Assembly (NCBI GenBank): GCA_964536025.1
Contig: CAZHXA010000037.1
Location: 1-18,900, forward strand
Direction: 5' to 3'
From: RGIG4576 sp964536025
GTDB lineage: Bacteria > Bacteroidota > Bacteroidia > Bacteroidales > Muribaculaceae
DNA: 18,900 nucleotides
Shown: positions 7,572 to 15,621 of the stretch, piece after piece
Numbering within the stretch: position 1 is the stretch's first letter
Layout: each line of letters begins with the position of its first letter
Position numbers and translations under genes: made by a program
Notes under the pieces: generated by a model
Databases searched by the model: none
What the model was told of the DNA's origin: nothing
Seen by the model: only the letters and a program-made list of their open reading frames with translations

Positions 7572-10500
7572 TTAATTGATATGTTTACCCGATTTGTTAC
7601 GGCGACGCATTATTATAGCAAGTACAATAATTGTACATAATACGCATATTCCAACGATAATGCCATTTATATGACTTGTGATTTGATTGGTGTCAGAAAG
7701 TGTTTCTTTCTGCATTACCATGCCCGAATTATCAGATGCTATATTATCTGCTCTGATTTCTGCAACAGCTTTTTTGTATTGAGCAGCTACAGGACTTGAC
7801 ACTTTTGTTGCAATAAAATCACGTAATTTACTGTTGTCGCAAACAAAACCGGAGCATGAAGGCATATATTCGTTCACTATTTCAGTGTGTAAATTGGCAA
7901 GTTCTTTAATTTGTGCATCCGATGCATTCCAAAGACCTTTACGAGCTGTTTCAAGCATTACTGCAGTCATTTCTTCAATAGCAGCAGGATTTATTAAGGT
8001 AAAATACTCTTTCATTCCGAGATTGTGCTTGTCTTTTACGTATGTATCATAAATGTCATTCCATAACTCATTGTCGATAGCATCGGGTTTCATTACGTTC
8101 CAACCGTAAGTATTACGAATAACATCGGCAAAAGTGGAAGCGTCGCCGGTTCCACCTTTCATCTTCTCACTGATATACTTTGGGTTGAGGATTGTAGTAC
8201 GGCTTTCTACTCCGATAGCTTCTTTTATTTCTTGCATCTTGACGCGATTGCGATTACGGTAGTCACTTAAATAAGCTTCAGGGTCTTTGCCGGTTACGTT
8301 TCTTACGGCTAAGTTCATACCACCCATGAATTCATATACATGGTCAAGGCTCAAAGCTCCCCATGTGTTGCTTTGGCGAGGTTGTACTACAACATCGGTT
8401 CGTGTCAATGCAGCTTCAAATGCGTAATCATGCAATTTTTCCCAATCTTCTTCACTGCCATAGATAGCTCCCATATTGTTGATATAGGTTTCGGCGATTT
8501 CAGACTCGTTTTCCCATAGGTCACCGGCTTCAACCATGCTTTGTATTCCACTGCCATAGTTCCCATTAACACCTCCAAATACGCGAGCTGTTGATAATTC
8601 TCGAGCGTCCTTGGGACTTACACCATTATTAACGAGATGGCGTTCAGATTCGATAACACCTTCTGAAACGTAGTTGGGATAAATGTCATCTTGAGCATCA
8701 GCTGCCATTTTAACGGCACGACTTATTAAAAATAATCGAGATGTAGCTAAATCGCGTAACTGACCGCTTGTTTGAACGACTACATCTATTCGTGAGCGAC
8801 CAAGTTCGGCTGATGGAATTAAGCGTAAATCGGTAACACGACCGAAAGGGTCGCGAACAGGTTCTACGCCAAGCATATATAGTACTTGTGCTATTGTAGC
8901 ACCTTCGGTTTCTATAAATTCGCTACTCCACAAAGTATAGCTAACTTTACGAGGAATAGAATCTTTGTGTGCTTCACGATACATCTTAATGGTATTATCC
9001 ACCAAACCTTTAGCCTTTTCCCATGCAACGATTGAAGGTGTTTCTTCAGCGTTTATTGCAAACATATTTCGTCCTGTAGGTAAAATATTAGGATTAAGTA
9101 CCGGGTCTCCGCCTGATGTTGGTGCTATATACCCCCCATTTAATGCATTAATGATAGAACTTAATTCCTTCTTTGGACTATTATACAAAGCAATACGGTA
9201 ATTGTCTACATTTGCAATAGCACGCTCAACTTCAGCTACCGACATGGCGAAATCGATTTCTTCTCGATTATACTCACGAACTTGCATGCTATGAGACATC
9301 TTGCTACTATGTGGATTTTTGCCTTTTACTACCGATTTATTTTCCATAGCTTTTTTCATTTTGGCTATAGCTTCGTCATCGGCACCCATTTTCTTTGCCA
9401 TAGCTAAGGCTTTTTCTGGATTCATACCAACCATAGGCATGACACCTTTCTTTTTAGATGTAGATGGGCGTAGGGCAATCTTGGCTTTAGGTGCAGAGTC
9501 TTTGTTTTGCATCATTGAGCCCATAACCATCATTCGAGAGAGCATATCTTTTGAATTGGTAATGTCTTGATTGATGTGGCGTGCACTATCGAGCAAAGTT
9601 GGTGTAATACCTGCTACTTTACATATTTCCAAATCATTTGATTTGTGATTACTTGAAAGTAGGTTTGTTACAATTTCTCGTGCTTTGGTTGTGTATATTT
9701 GATTGAAACGCGAACGATTAAGTTCGTAATCCAATTTTGTACGACCTAATTGGCGGTCAAGCATATAAAGGCTATAAGCTACGGGATCGACTGTCATGGC
9801 AAAGACGGTTGATGCTATATGTTCGTTGGCATAAGGCTCGCCCATGACATAGTGTGCTCCTGTGATTTTCTCATTAGCTAATTCTTCGGCAAAATTCTCA
9901 ATACGAACAATGTCATTGGCGGAATATTCTTCCGATAATACACTGTCTAAGCGTAATTCACGATGAATTCCTAAAGCAATAGTATATTTTTTAACCAATA
10001 AAGCAGCTTTTTTTACAGCCTTTTCATTAGGGCTTTCTGCTGAAGACAATTTATTATATTCTGTTATAGCATCAGATAGATTACGATAGGTACCACGTAC
10101 ATCACTCTCCATGAATGGTGGTGTTAGGTAATTAATAATACCAGCATAACTGCGACGTTTTGCTATCATGGCTTCACCTACATTACTTGTTGAGTAAATA
10201 TAGAAATGAGGCAATGTACCAACTAATCTATCAGGCCAATCCTTGCTACTTAGAGCTACTTGTTTGCGAGGAGTAAATTCCAAACTGCCATGAGCTCCAA
10301 AATGCATCAGTGCATCAGCTTCAAATTCATATTTAGCCCAAAGATAAGAAGCTACATAACAATGTGGAGGTGCGACTTCTGTGCCATGAACCATTTTAAA
10401 ATCATCATCGCCCAAACCGGCTGCAGTCTGAGGAATTAATACTACGTTACCTAATTGCAATCGTGCTAATGCCAAATTGCCATCTGTGGTAGACATGCCA

Positions 10501-11897
10501 TGACCGGGAAAAGCTCCATCTATAACATCAATATCGGCTCTTAGAGTTGGTGAGAATGATTGATTGCACCATTGGTCATATTGTTCACGGCTAACAAATT
10601 CAGGTGAGTGATTTTTTACAAAATCAGCCTTAGCTCCGTGGGCATAGTTGTTGAAAATTTTTCCATAGTCATTAAGCATCTTTTCAAATGCTTTGGCAGA
10701 CGATGGTAATTTTTCTATATGATACCCTTCGGCTTTCATTTGCTTTAACATATTGTAAAGTGATGGAGCAACCTCCATACCTTCTGCAATGAGAGCGTTT
10801 TGACCGGGACCTTTGAAGTAGAATATCGCTATTTTCTTTTCTGCATTAGATTTTGTTTGTAGCGATATGTAGTTATTTATTGTAGTGACAAATTCGTTCA
10901 AACGATCAGGGATTGCAGCTACATAAGGTAATCCATCTTTGCCATTATAATGAGCAAAAAGAGCAAAAGGTCTTACAGCTCCATCTATTTCCGGTGTTAC
11001 TACACTTTGTGATAGAAATCCTCCGTTCATCCCCATATTGTCAGCTATCCACTCGTTATAGTCGCAATTTACATTCAAAGGGGAGAAGAGAGGGATATTC
11101 TTAGCTTTAAGATAATCAACAACCATGTCGCCCATGCGTCCGTGTGCCATATTAATCACAGCTGAAATATTGAGTGAATCAGCATGATGGCGGGCAATAA
11201 ATTGCTGTATAGAATTAACAGGATATACTATATTCCCGGTACGTTCTAATGCAGCTATAAGGCTATCGGGAACACCCATTTGACCGGTTAAAATAATGTG
11301 CGGAGCCGAAGAGTTGTATTTACCATTATCAGATAGAAATTTTTCATAGTCGCATACGGTGGAAAAGTTGTAATCATCGTTGTCGGAGGGGTAGTATAGC
11401 AATGATGAAGACCCTACAACAGGGTCACTTGGTGTAGTGGTAAAAAGTAGTTTGCCATCGATATATTTGCGTACATAGCGTATAAGATTGCGATAGTTGT
11501 TCTTGCCTCCTACAAGATATTCTTTCAAAAATACTGCATCAACAGAATCTACCGATTCTATCATATTTTGTGGGTTTGTTGCTGCTGTTGTTAGTACAGG
11601 GGTCCCATTTTTAGCCGCTTCGATTAACTTTTGGCGTTGTTCTTCGGTAATACGTAACCCCATGCCGTTCACAAATACCATGTCGTAATTACCAACTTCA
11701 CTGATGCTTTCTGCAGTTAGCTCTTTAAGACTAACAAATGAATTATCGTTGGCTTTTGATATTTGTCCAAGTGTAATGGCTTGGTAATTAATGAAAGCAA
11801 TTTTTGTAGCTGCTACATAGTGGTTCCATGCCCAAATGCAGCTGGTAACTATTGTTATGCTGATTATTGTTAATAGTGTTATTTTTTGTTTTTTCAT
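7572..11897 (-). CDS. hmuS: HmuS, CobN-like putative heme dechelatase, membrane-tethered
   Basis: A 1441-aa relative of the CobN/BchH large chelatase subunit. It is expected to act on heme in the periplasm, removing iron. I recall reports that a Bacteroides HmuS releases iron from heme, leaving protoporphyrin. The CobN core shows PQTAAGLGDDDF, then GAHGSLEFTPRK (534-545) with His536, where CobN usually has GKHGTLEWLPGK, and later LGRSRIDVVVQTSG and FGGVNGNYGSG. An N-terminal hydrophobic segment (6-24) ends in VTSC20, so it is a signal anchor or possibly a lipoprotein signal. A C-terminal helix (about 1412-1430) followed by RRR anchors it in the inner membrane. Residues 785-871 form a Met- and Lys-rich insertion (15 Met in 87 residues). 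No CobS/CobT-like ATPase is nearby. It lies 6 bp after hmuR and 2 bp before hmuT. Confidence 0.93.
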   Translation of the reverse strand: MKKQKITLLTIISITIVTSCIWAWNHYVAATKIAFINYQAITLGQISKANDNSFVSLKELTAESISEVGNYDMVFVNGMGLRITEEQRQKLIEAAKNGTPVLTTAATNPQNMIESVDSVDAVFLKEYLVGGKNNYRNLIRYVRKYIDGKLLFTTTPSDPVVGSSSLLYYPSDNDDYNFSTVCDYEKFLSDNGKYNSSAPHIILTGQMGVPDSLIAALERTGNIVYPVNSIQQFIARHHADSLNISAVINMAHGRMGDMVVDYLKAKNIPLFSPLNVNCDYNEWIADNMGMNGGFLSQSVVTPEIDGAVRPFALFAHYNGKDGLPYVAAIPDRLNEFVTTINNYISLQTKSNAEKKIAIFYFKGPGQNALIAEGMEVAPSLYNMLKQMKAEGYHIEKLPSSAKAFEKMLNDYGKIFNNYAHGAKADFVKNHSPEFVSREQYDQWCNQSFSPTLRADIDVIDGAFPGHGMSTTDGNLALARLQLGNVVLIPQTAAGLGDDDFKMVHGTEVAPPHCYVASYLWAKYEFEADALMHFGAHGSLEFTPRKQVALSSKDWPDRLVGTLPHFYIYSTSNVGEAMIAKRRSYAGIINYLTPPFMESDVRGTYRNLSDAITEYNKLSSAESPNEKAVKKAALLVKKYTIALGIHRELRLDSVLSEEYSANDIVRIENFAEELANEKITGAHYVMGEPYANEHIASTVFAMTVDPVAYSLYMLDRQLGRTKLDYELNRSRFNQIYTTKAREIVTNLLSSNHKSNDLEICKVAGITPTLLDSARHINQDITNSKDMLSRMMVMGSMMQNKDSAPKAKIALRPSTSKKKGVMPMVGMNPEKALAMAKKMGADDEAIAKMKKAMENKSVVKGKNPHSSKMSHSMQVREYNREEIDFAMSVAEVERAIANVDNYRIALYNSPKKELSSIINALNGGYIAPTSGGDPVLNPNILPTGRNMFAINAEETPSIVAWEKAKGLVDNTIKMYREAHKDSIPRKVSYTLWSSEFIETEGATIAQVLYMLGVEPVRDPFGRVTDLRLIPSAELGRSRIDVVVQTSGQLRDLATSRLFLISRAVKMAADAQDDIYPNYVSEGVIESERHLVNNGVSPKDARELSTARVFGGVNGNYGSGIQSMVEAGDLWENESEIAETYINNMGAIYGSEEDWEKLHDYAFEAALTRTDVVVQPRQSNTWGALSLDHVYEFMGGMNLAVRNVTGKDPEAYLSDYRNRNRVKMQEIKEAIGVESRTTILNPKYISEKMKGGTGDASTFADVIRNTYGWNVMKPDAIDNELWNDIYDTYVKDKHNLGMKEYFTLINPAAIEEMTAVMLETARKGLWNASDAQIKELANLHTEIVNEYMPSCSGFVCDNSKLRDFIATKVSSPVAAQYKKAVAEIRADNIASDNSGMVMQKETLSDTNQITSHINGIIVGICVLCTIIVLAIIMRRRNKSGKHIN

Positions 11898-11903
11898 TGT
11901 CTG

Positions 11904-13853
11904 TTATTTATTGAAGCATTCATCAATATTTATTGACATTCCTACAGAGAATGTCGAACCTGTAGTCGATGGAGAATTACTATAATAATATTTTGGCACA
12001 TAATTAAAAAGGTTATTAACTGCCATGGTGACATTTATACTTTTCCATAGATGATGAATCATATTGAGTTTCCACATTGTATATGCCGGATATTTTACTT
12101 TTTCGGTTTCGGTATATTCTGTCATTGAGGTGTATTCATCTACAGTTACAGCAGAGAGTACCCTACCATTAAGTACTATAGTAAACCCATAGTCTTTCCA
12201 ATGCTTATTATAGTCAAATCGAGCTGTTGCTGTGTGGGGGCGTGTCGATGATGTGTATGATTCGCCCTTTTTAACATGCTCGTGTGTATACATATATGAT
12301 AGTTTGGCACCAAAACCGCAATTATGTTTCCACGATGCGTTTACATCGACTCCGGCAATATTGACTCGTCCTATATTGGTGTAAAGTTGTCCTTTAAGGG
12401 CTTGACTCCATGCGGTTGTAATACGGTTATCTACTAAATTACAGAAAACCCCGGCATCAATACTCAAACGGCGTCGTGTATACTCGGTCGATAATTGAAT
12501 GTTCTGACTCGTTTCAGGCTTAAGTGCCGGATTGCCATAAATCATGAATATTCCTGCCATGTCGAAATCCATATACATTTCTTTTAATGAAGGAGCTCTG
12601 AAACCTCCAGAATAAGAACCGCGTAGTGCAAAATGAGGAAATTTATACATCATGCTTATTCGTGAAGATGCATGCTTCATGTCGGCTTCCGAAAAATAGT
12701 CATAACGGACACCGGTAATGATATTAAAGTTTTTAATAAAATTCATATCAAATTGAGCAAATCCATCTGCTGTAAGTTGAGTTTTGTGACCATTATCGGT
12801 AAATTGGTAGCTTTGTAGATAGTCACGCATAATATCGCCTCCAACGGTAAGTATATGTTTATCGGCAATAGTATGATTATAAATTACTCTACCACTGTTC
12901 TGTACGTTGCTATACTTGCGTACATCGCGAGATGTTATTGTTAGGAAATCGCTTTTATCATATTGGTCAAAATTATACGATACTTCAAGATTGTTAATGG
13001 GGGAGAGCGTGTATATTCCTTTTAGACCACCGGTGAAATCACGGAAACGATCGCGAGATGCTTCTTGTGCATTACGTTGTCTAAAGTAATATCCTAATCG
13101 TCCTATTAGCTTTATTTTATCGGTAGCGTTTACTGTAATGCGTTCTTTGATATTCCAGTTATAACCTCCATAGAAACGGTTGTAATCGCCATTATTTTTC
13201 ATATTGTAAGAGTCTATTGTGTTATACTGTATGGTTGTGGAACTTTTTACTTTTTTGGCAGTAAAACTGAATACACCGCCATAACGTTGTTCGTTATGAG
13301 CCCCATATCGAGCATTAACATTTAATTTCCACGGAGATGTTACTTCTCGGCTGATAATATTTACTACGCCTCCTACTGCATTAGACCCATAAAGAGCCGA
13401 TGCTCCTCCTTTTATAATTTCAATACGCCCTATGTTGTTCATGTTAAGACGATTGTAGTCTACATTATCAAGAGTTTCTCCGGCCAAACGTTCTCCATCA
13501 ACAAGAAAGAGTACGGAATTACCACCAAATCCCTGCATATTGAGTGATACTTGTTGATTCATTGAATACGAGAATTCAATGCCGGGTAATTCGGTTTGTA
13601 ATAGGTCGCTTATATTAGTGGCATCTGATTTACTTATATCTGTATTGGAAATAACGCGTGTTAATACAGGCGAATCTTTTAGCAATTTTGGTGTGCGAGT
13701 ACCTGTAACAACAATTGTATTTAGCGTTATATCCAATGCATTTTCTAAGGAATCAAGCATTGCTTTTTCTTTTGCCGATGTCTGCGTAACAGTTTGGCTA
13801 TATCCCTGTATATACATCAGCAAGAGTATTGCCATTATTGTTTTTAATCTCAT
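11904..13853 (-). CDS. hmuR: HmuR, TonB-dependent outer-membrane heme receptor
   Basis: Transports heme across the outer membrane, taking it from HmuY-type hemophores. The 649-aa protein has a signal peptide (about 1-19), a TonB-box-like IVVTGTRT (47-54), a plug domain with GFGGNSVLFLVDGERL (108-123) and GGASALYGSNAVGGVVNIIS (149-168), and a 22-strand-type barrel ending in a C-terminal strand. FRAP (418-421) and NPAL (441-444) match the YRAP and NPDL motifs of heme receptors. Between them P. gingivalis HmuR has a functional His (434 as I recall). Here the loop EMYMDFDMAGIFMIYG has no His and four Met. It has no SusC-type N-terminal extension. It lies 4 bp after hmuY and 6 bp before hmuS. TonB/ExbB/ExbD for it must be encoded elsewhere or shared with HmuUV. 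Confidence 0.95.
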   Translation of the reverse strand: MRLKTIMAILLLMYIQGYSQTVTQTSAKEKAMLDSLENALDITLNTIVVTGTRTPKLLKDSPVLTRVISNTDISKSDATNISDLLQTELPGIEFSYSMNQQVSLNMQGFGGNSVLFLVDGERLAGETLDNVDYNRLNMNNIGRIEIIKGGASALYGSNAVGGVVNIISREVTSPWKLNVNARYGAHNEQRYGGVFSFTAKKVKSSTTIQYNTIDSYNMKNNGDYNRFYGGYNWNIKERITVNATDKIKLIGRLGYYFRQRNAQEASRDRFRDFTGGLKGIYTLSPINNLEVSYNFDQYDKSDFLTITSRDVRKYSNVQNSGRVIYNHTIADKHILTVGGDIMRDYLQSYQFTDNGHKTQLTADGFAQFDMNFIKNFNIITGVRYDYFSEADMKHASSRISMMYKFPHFALRGSYSGGFRAPSLKEMYMDFDMAGIFMIYGNPALKPETSQNIQLSTEYTRRRLSIDAGVFCNLVDNRITTAWSQALKGQLYTNIGRVNIAGVDVNASWKHNCGFGAKLSYMYTHEHVKKGESYTSSTRPHTATARFDYNKHWKDYGFTIVLNGRVLSAVTVDEYTSMTEYTETEKVKYPAYTMWKLNMIHHLWKSINVTMAVNNLFNYVPKYYYSNSPSTTGSTFSVGMSINIDECFNK

Positions 13854-13857
13854 TTAT

Positions 13858-14514
13858 TCAGTCGTTTAGAGGATAGATATATTCAATTGTCATATACCCC
13901 TTTATGCCCGATTCGTCCATGTAATTGTTTAGGCATAAGGCTGCTTTTGTATTATCGCTTAGGCGAAGAATGTACACTTTATTGGACGGAGTGTAGACAG
14001 GGGGCATTGTACTCTTGTCTACATTAAGCCACTTCGACAATTCTGTGTTGTAATTCGAATTGGCATAGCTTAGATAACCATCCATCATTGTCGACATATC
14101 GGTAACTATGGTTGTTGTGGTCCAAATATCCGATATATAAGCATTGTCATTCTTTGGGATAAAACTATTTAGTACCGAAAATTTGGTTGTTTCAGTTTCT
14201 GCAACAGACCCCCCATTAGTTTTGGCATCATAGCGGTGTATGGCAAAGTCCCATTGCTCCGGTTCGGTTGCATCAACAGATAATGGTAGTATGGTTTTGT
14301 TGTGTAAGTTGATATACGTCCAAGTGGAATAATCGGTTGCATCTATATAGATAATACCGGGAGTCTTTGCTGTTGATGATTGTAAAAAGCCATATTCAAG
14401 CGTTGACTCTACTTCGGGAGAATCATAAATATCGCTAAAGATTCCATTACAAGCAGAGAGCAGCAATGCTACTCCCGCTGTTAAGATTGAAATTATAATG
14501 TCTTTGGATTTCAT
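13858..14514 (-). CDS. hmuY: HmuY-family heme-binding lipoprotein (hemophore)
   Basis: Surface heme-capture lipoprotein that hands heme to HmuR. The 218-aa precursor has a signal peptide with lipobox LSAC22, followed by an acidic stretch compatible with surface export in Bacteroidota. Family features are WDFAIHRYDAKTNG (88-101), the segment WTTTTIVTDMSTMMDGY (131-147), and STMPPVYTPSNKVYILR (168-184). P. gingivalis HmuY binds heme through two His (134 and 166 as I recall), whereas the homologues of Bacteroides, Tannerella and Prevotella use Met. Here the corresponding segments contain M140, M143, M144 and M170 and no His. The only His residues are 71 and 93. Met ligation is therefore likely. 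It lies 7 bp after the calycin-like gene and 4 bp before hmuR. Confidence 0.93.
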   Translation of the reverse strand: MKSKDIIISILTAGVALLLSACNGIFSDIYDSPEVESTLEYGFLQSSTAKTPGIIYIDATDYSTWTYINLHNKTILPLSVDATEPEQWDFAIHRYDAKTNGGSVAETETTKFSVLNSFIPKNDNAYISDIWTTTTIVTDMSTMMDGYLSYANSNYNTELSKWLNVDKSTMPPVYTPSNKVYILRLSDNTKAALCLNNYMDESGIKGYMTIEYIYPLND

Positions 14515-14521
14515 TAATTAT

Positions 14522-15346
14522 TTACTCCTGTAGCATTTCTCCTATGTTAAATACTATTGTTAAACCTCCCATCACCGCAGGTACATAAAAAGTGAATGTA
14601 GGAGATTCTTTTTTCACATCGATTGTTCCACTGAATGAGCATGCGTATTCATTAATATTGTCTCCCATTCCCATTTTGGTAACACCGTTTCCGTTTAATG
14701 TAAAAGTATCACCATCGGCAATCACAGAGATGTCTTCAATGGTGAATTCGCCCCAAGTATCTGATGTATAACTCGCTTTATAGGTGCCATTTTCGGTGGC
14801 TTCGAGTTTTATTATTTGTTTGTCTGCATACATGTTTTGGGAATATGTACAATCAGCTTTGGTGTATCCTGTATATGAACCGGGAACAATTATTGTTGCC
14901 GGTATTTCTCCTTGATGGAATGATATTTTCAATCCACCCATTACTTGAGGACAACTAAATTCAAGTTCTGCTATTCCATTAACAATTGTACCGGTGAGTT
15001 CGCAGGTATATTCTTTGGCTTCACTGTTGCCCATACCCATTTTAGTAACGCCTGTTCCATTAAGTACAACACCATTATCTGTTGAGGTTGCATTGGCATC
15101 GGTAATTGAAATAGTTCCCCAAGTATCCGAATTAAGACCTACTGACACTTTGTTTATTGACATGTATGTTACTTCTACAGTCTGCTCGGTTGCCAATTGG
15201 TTTGAGAAATATTTACATTCGGCTACAGAATAACCGTTATACGAACCTACAACTTCTTTGGCCGCATCTACAATTTCATTTTCATTGCTACACGATGCCA
15301 TCAATAAGGCAACGAGCATGAAAGATAGCATTTTAAATTTTTTCAT
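14522..15346 (-). CDS. Two-domain calycin-like lipoprotein, first gene of the hmu operon
   Basis: A 274-aa lipoprotein with lipobox LMASC19, then acidic SNENE, compatible with surface display. It contains two tandem copies of one beta-rich domain of the calycin-like type. GSYNGY (34-39) pairs with GSYTGY (156-161), SDTWG (73-77) with SDTWG (195-199), VTKMGMG (100-106) with VTKMGMG (222-228), and VMGGL (135-139) with VMGGL (258-262). Each copy has a Cys pair (44/115 and 166/236) that could form a disulfide, and C132 is extra. The protein probably binds a small hydrophobic ligand. As leader of a heme operon with exposed-Met motifs, it may be a second heme- or porphyrin-binding protein, but this is inference. 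It is not part of the classical hmuYRSTUV set. It lies 7 bp before hmuY. Confidence 0.85.
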   Translation of the reverse strand: MKKFKMLSFMLVALLMASCSNENEIVDAAKEVVGSYNGYSVAECKYFSNQLATEQTVEVTYMSINKVSVGLNSDTWGTISITDANATSTDNGVVLNGTGVTKMGMGNSEAKEYTCELTGTIVNGIAELEFSCPQVMGGLKISFHQGEIPATIIVPGSYTGYTKADCTYSQNMYADKQIIKLEATENGTYKASYTSDTWGEFTIEDISVIADGDTFTLNGNGVTKMGMGDNINEYACSFSGTIDVKKESPTFTFYVPAVMGGLTIVFNIGEMLQE

Positions 15347-15380
15347 AATTTATTTGTTTATAGTTAAGATTTTCAGATTG

Positions 15381-15412
15381 CAAAATTACACGTTCGCAAA
15401 AGGCTTGGCAAT
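15381..15412 (-). promoter_or_regulatory. Promoter of the calycin-hmu operon
   Basis: On the minus strand the -7 box TAATTTTG (15388-15381) matches TAnnTTTG exactly. The -33 box ATTG (15412-15409) lies 20 bp upstream, the expected Bacteroidota spacing. The predicted start is near 15375, giving a leader of about 28 nt before the ATG at 15346. No other consensus promoter was found inside the tightly packed operon. Confidence 0.65.
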
Positions 15413-15418
15413 ACTCAT

Positions 15419-15459
15419 TTTTAGGTATTTTTGTTGCAGTAATACAATGTTTTAGGTAT
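15419..15459 (-). promoter_or_regulatory. Direct repeat upstream of the hmu promoter, possible operator
   Basis: TTTTAGGTAT on the plus strand occurs at 15419-15428 and again at 15450-15459. The 31-bp period is about three helical turns, so both copies face the same side of the DNA. The first copy lies 7 bp upstream of the -33 box of the leftward promoter. The arrangement suits a regulator binding upstream of the hmu operon. Which regulator, and whether it senses iron or heme, is unknown. Confidence 0.4.
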
Positions 15460-15621
15460 GCCCATTACTTGATTTTAACTATTTTTTGTATAGTATATTT
15501 GTTGATGTTTATCATAAGTGTAAAAAATAAAATTAAAAGTTAGGAATGATAAAGGAGAACCTTTTTATAGGTCGATTATAGTATATAATGTGCTGATTTT
15601 AAGAAAAAATCTTAAATTGGT

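Noticed and set aside
7572..11897. Cobaltochelatase for cobalamin synthesis (CobN proper)
   Set aside because: The protein is CobN-like in sequence, but it lies in an hmuY-hmuR operon, is membrane-tethered with a likely periplasmic body, and lacks CobS/CobT and any other cob gene or cobalamin riboswitch nearby. A heme role fits better.
11904..14514. SusC/SusD-type glycan uptake pair
   Set aside because: HmuR is only 649 aa without the SusC N-terminal extension, and the lipoprotein is HmuY-like rather than a SusD fold.
15258..15455. Plus-strand 65-aa ORF across the hmu promoter
   Set aside because: It is antisense to the calycin-like signal peptide and runs through the promoter. It has no supporting features.
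15551..15566. Short hairpin aaagg-agaa-ccttt followed by T residues, as a terminator
   Set aside because: The stem is only 5 bp, and it lies between two divergent promoters where no transcript needs to end.
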